The notes under the pieces are model-generated. The model was not told the DNA's origin, did not search any database, and saw only the letters and a program-made list of their open reading frames with translations. Below are positions 30,380-32,108 of a DNA stretch of 32,108 bases, in pieces. The translations under genes and the position numbers were made by a program. Every line of letters begins with the position of its first letter. The stretch's first letter is position 1. This stretch comes from Thermoplasmatales archaeon SW_10_69_26 (GTDB taxonomy: Archaea; Thermoplasmatota; SW-10-69-26), in assembly GCA_003009755.1 (NCBI GenBank), contig PXUB01000005.1:25460-57567 (forward strand), read 5' to 3'.

Positions 30380-30973
30380 TCAAGCCTCGCGGCGGAGCTC
30401 GACGAGGCCCAGCGTCTCGAACCGGCCCACGGCGACCTCGTTCACGCGGTGCCAGGCGAGGGCGGCTCGGCGCGCGCGGGCCTCCAGCTCGTCGACGGGT
30501 TGGCGCGAGGAGACGACCAGCCATGCCCGGCCCTCGGCGGCCAACAGGTCCGGCAACCGATCGAGGAACCGCTGCGTCAGGGCGGTGCCCCGTCGGCCGC
30601 TCTCCAGGGCCCGCCCGATCGGACCCCCGAGGTGGTCACCGCCGGCGGGCAGGTAGGGAGGGTTGCAGGCGATGCGATCGAAGCGCGCGGAGACGCCGGC
30701 CGCGAGGTCCGTGCAGACGACGGCGAGATCCAGATCGTTGGCGCGGGCGTTGCGTCGGGCCAGCCGGCAGGCGACGGGGTGGACGTCGGTCGCCACCGTC
30801 GCGGCGCCCCCCCGAGCCAACCGCAGCGCAGCCAGCCCGGTCCCGGTGCACACCTCGAGGGCCCGGTGCTCGGCGCTGGCGGTCACGTTGCTGGCCAGCA
30901 ACATCGAGTCCTCGGCCGGACCGTACACCCGCTCGTCGCCGTGGATCGTCAGGCCCAGCAGCTCGCGAGCCAC
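30380..30973 (-). CDS. HemK2/PrmC-like class I methyltransferase (probable aRF1 glutamine methyltransferase)
   Basis: A 197-residue enzyme. GDERVYGPAEDSMLL near the N terminus is the typical entry of archaeal/eukaryotic HemK2 (Mtq2). Motif I is ALEVCTGTGLAALRLA, followed by ATDVHPVACRLARRNA and the catalytic NPPYLP. The family methylates the glutamine of the GGQ loop in release factors with SAM. I chose the GTG at 30973, with GAGGAG 8 bases upstream (30982-30987); a TTG at 30979 overlapping the ksgA stop is possible. The much longer open frame upstream is a shadow of ksgA. The gap from the ksgA stop is only 2 bases, and order DUF655-ksgA-hemK2 is a conserved archaeal operon, so coupling with ribosome maturation and termination is expected. 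Confidence 0.88.
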   Translation of the reverse strand: MARELLGLTIHGDERVYGPAEDSMLLASNVTASAEHRALEVCTGTGLAALRLARGGAATVATDVHPVACRLARRNARANDLDLAVVCTDLAAGVSARFDRIACNPPYLPAGGDHLGGPIGRALESGRRGTALTQRFLDRLPDLLAAEGRAWLVVSSRQPVDELEARARRAALAWHRVNEVAVGRFETLGLVELRREA

Positions 30974-30975
30974 GG

Positions 30976-31716
30976 TCAACGCTCCTCGAGGATCCGATCG
31001 GCCAGCGTGGGCCAGGCCTCGATCGGGACCCGGCCCGGGCGGGCCTCGGCCAGGCCCAGGGCTTCCAAGGCCGGACGGGCGCCCTCGACCTCGGAGAGGC
31101 TCGAGCGCAGCATCTTTCGCTTCTGCGTGAAGACGTGATCGAGCACGCTCTCCAGCAGCTCGGGATCGCGCACGGAGGGCGGCTGGTGGGGCTCGATGCG
31201 GACGCATGCCGAGCGCACATCGGGCGGGGGATCGAAGGCGCCGGGCGGGATCGCGAACGCGATAGCGGGGTCGGCGCGCAGCTGGACGCCGACGGTCAAC
31301 CGCGAGACCTCCTCCTCGCCTGGATCGGCGACCAGGCGCTTGGCGAAGGCCCTCTGCAACGTCAACACGGCAACCTCGAGGTCGCTGGCGAGGAACCGCT
31401 CGATCGTGGGCGAGGAGATCTGGTAGGGCAGGTTGGCCACGAGCTTGTGCGCCTGCGGCCAGTCCACGTCGGCGGCGTCGCCTTGGACGAGCGCGAGATC
31501 GTCGTGGCCGCCGAGCTCGCGGTCGAGCTCACGCCGGAGGTCGCGGTCGAGCTCGATCGCCGTCACGCGGGCCCCGCGGTCGAGCAGGCGCTCGGTGAGG
31601 TGACCGCGGCCGGGCCCGATCTCGAGCACGTGCTCGCCGACGGCCACCTCGGCCGTCTCGACGACACGCTGGAGGTAGGAGGGATCGGTCAGGAAGTGCT
31701 GGCCCAGGCGGGGCAT
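30976..31716 (-). CDS. ksgA: 16S rRNA dimethyladenosine transferase (KsgA/Dim1)
   Basis: A 246-residue enzyme that dimethylates two adjacent adenosines near the 3' end of 16S rRNA during small-subunit maturation. The N terminus RLGQHFLTDPSYLQRVV, motif I VLEIGPGRGHLTERLL, motif II AIELDRDL, and motif IV NLPYQISSPTIERFL are all characteristic, and the C-terminal helical domain (RKMLRSSLSEVEG) follows. Length is normal for archaea. It begins 9 bases after the DUF655 stop. Confidence 0.96.
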   Translation of the reverse strand: MPRLGQHFLTDPSYLQRVVETAEVAVGEHVLEIGPGRGHLTERLLDRGARVTAIELDRDLRRELDRELGGHDDLALVQGDAADVDWPQAHKLVANLPYQISSPTIERFLASDLEVAVLTLQRAFAKRLVADPGEEEVSRLTVGVQLRADPAIAFAIPPGAFDPPPDVRSACVRIEPHQPPSVRDPELLESVLDHVFTQKRKMLRSSLSEVEGARPALEALGLAEARPGRVPIEAWPTLADRILEER

Positions 31717-31725
31717 CGGCTCGCC

Positions 31726-32108
31726 CTACCGTCGGTCCGCGTCCTCGGGCGGCCGGGCGAAGAGGTGGTACTTCTCGGTGGGATCGTTGATCTCGGTCTC
31801 GATCCGCTTGGCGATGATCTTCGTCGGGTTGTGGAGGGAGGGCACGCGTTCGTCGAGGTCCGCGAAGCTGGCGAACTCCTCCTGCCCGCGCTCCTCGAGC
31901 ACCTGCTTCATGAGCTTCTTGCCCAAGCCGGGCAGCAGCTCGAGCACGTGCATGCGGGTGCTGATCGCGCCGCCCTCGTTGTACACCGCCAGGAACCGCT
32001 CCTCGTTGTCCTCGACGATCTCCTCGAGGACGAACGGGAGCTCGTTCTGGGCGTTGTGGGTCATGTCTTCGAACGCGATCCGTCCCCGGACCTGTTCGAC
32101 CTCGTCCC
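31726..32108 (-). CDS. DUF655 protein, 5' end cut by the window edge
   Basis: The visible 126 codons are the C-terminal two thirds of a conserved archaeal DUF655 protein. The frame is open through the right edge: before the internal Met at 32064 it reads DEVEQVRGRIAFED, which continues naturally into MTHNAQNELPFVLEEIV, so that Met is not the start. ELLPGLGKKLMKQVLEERG is a helix-hairpin-helix-like motif, suggesting nucleic-acid binding; the end is YHLFARPPE. In many archaea this gene lies after rpl21e and rpoF and before ksgA, and a role with ribosome biogenesis or translation is inferred from that context. The exact function of the family is unknown to me. Confidence 0.88.
   Translation of the reverse strand, partial: DEVEQVRGRIAFEDMTHNAQNELPFVLEEIVEDNEERFLAVYNEGGAISTRMHVLELLPGLGKKLMKQVLEERGQEEFASFADLDERVPSLHNPTKIIAKRIETEINDPTEKYHLFARPPEDADRR

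Noticed and set aside
29493-30524. Long upstream extension of the 125-residue gene over the vWA gene
   Set aside because: Arg/Gly-rich frame overlapping the vWA domain; the ATG at 29492 overlaps the vWA stop in the usual coupled manner.
30974-31207. N-terminal extension of the HemK2-like gene across ksgA
   Set aside because: The extension is Arg/Pro-rich and antisense-independent shadow of ksgA in another frame; the GTG at 30973 has a good ribosome site and starts at the family's normal N terminus.
1-32108. tRNA, rRNA, CRISPR arrays, transposases or replication origin
   Set aside because: By eye I found no cloverleaf, rRNA segment, regular repeat-spacer array, transposase motif or AT-rich repeat cluster; a structure-based tRNA scan was not possible.

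Overview
The window looks like a high-GC (roughly two-thirds G+C) euryarchaeal chromosome segment, probably from a halophilic or salt-adapted/marine archaeon. The strongest taxonomic evidence is at the right edge. There a DUF655 protein, a KsgA/Dim1-type rRNA dimethyltransferase and a HemK2/PrmC-type methyltransferase lie in one leftward operon, a classic archaeal gene order. A ThiN-type thiamine-phosphate synthase domain at the left edge, TATA-like boxes about 25 nt before starts, and very Asp/Glu-rich proteins agree with this. Several genes (topoisomerase I with actinobacterial-style C-terminal repeats, AddA/AddB-like helicase-nuclease, TasA/SipW) have bacterial-looking relatives. I cannot name the class from sequence alone.

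Layout. 1-221: 3' end of a ThiN gene (+). 330-1704: a small two-helix membrane protein and an extended SDR/epimerase (both -). 1836-5039: large topoisomerase I (+) with eight C-terminal GRYGPYV-type repeats. 5184-6812: a three-gene (+) export module made of a TasA/camelysin-like fibre subunit, a Sec11/SipW-type signal peptidase and a small secreted protein. 6814-8209: a secreted protein (-) with a probable frameshift. 8467-13935: a giant secreted surface protein (+) with two beta-helix modules, a PKD domain, Ig/cadherin-like domains and C-terminal Cys repeats. 14093-16487: a leftward pair, a beta-helix protein followed by a secreted coiled-coil protein. 16654-22579: a leftward addB-like/addA-like/acylphosphatase set. 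22724-28412: three more secreted proteins (-), one of them a neutral-ceramidase-fold protein. 28477-30325: leftward operon of a CDC48-like/vWA fusion, a small protein and a methyltransferase. 30380-32108: the archaeal PrmC-like/KsgA/DUF655 operon.

How it fits together. About half of the window encodes exported proteins, nine in all. A dedicated signal peptidase sits beside its likely fibre substrate, so this looks like a cell-surface or extracellular-matrix island placed between housekeeping genes for DNA topology, double-strand-break processing and ribosome maturation. Many gene ends carry a short GC hairpin followed by a C/T-rich tract on the transcript strand, a candidate local terminator style. 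I saw no tRNA, rRNA, CRISPR array, transposase or origin. No gene-free stretch exceeds about 260 bases.
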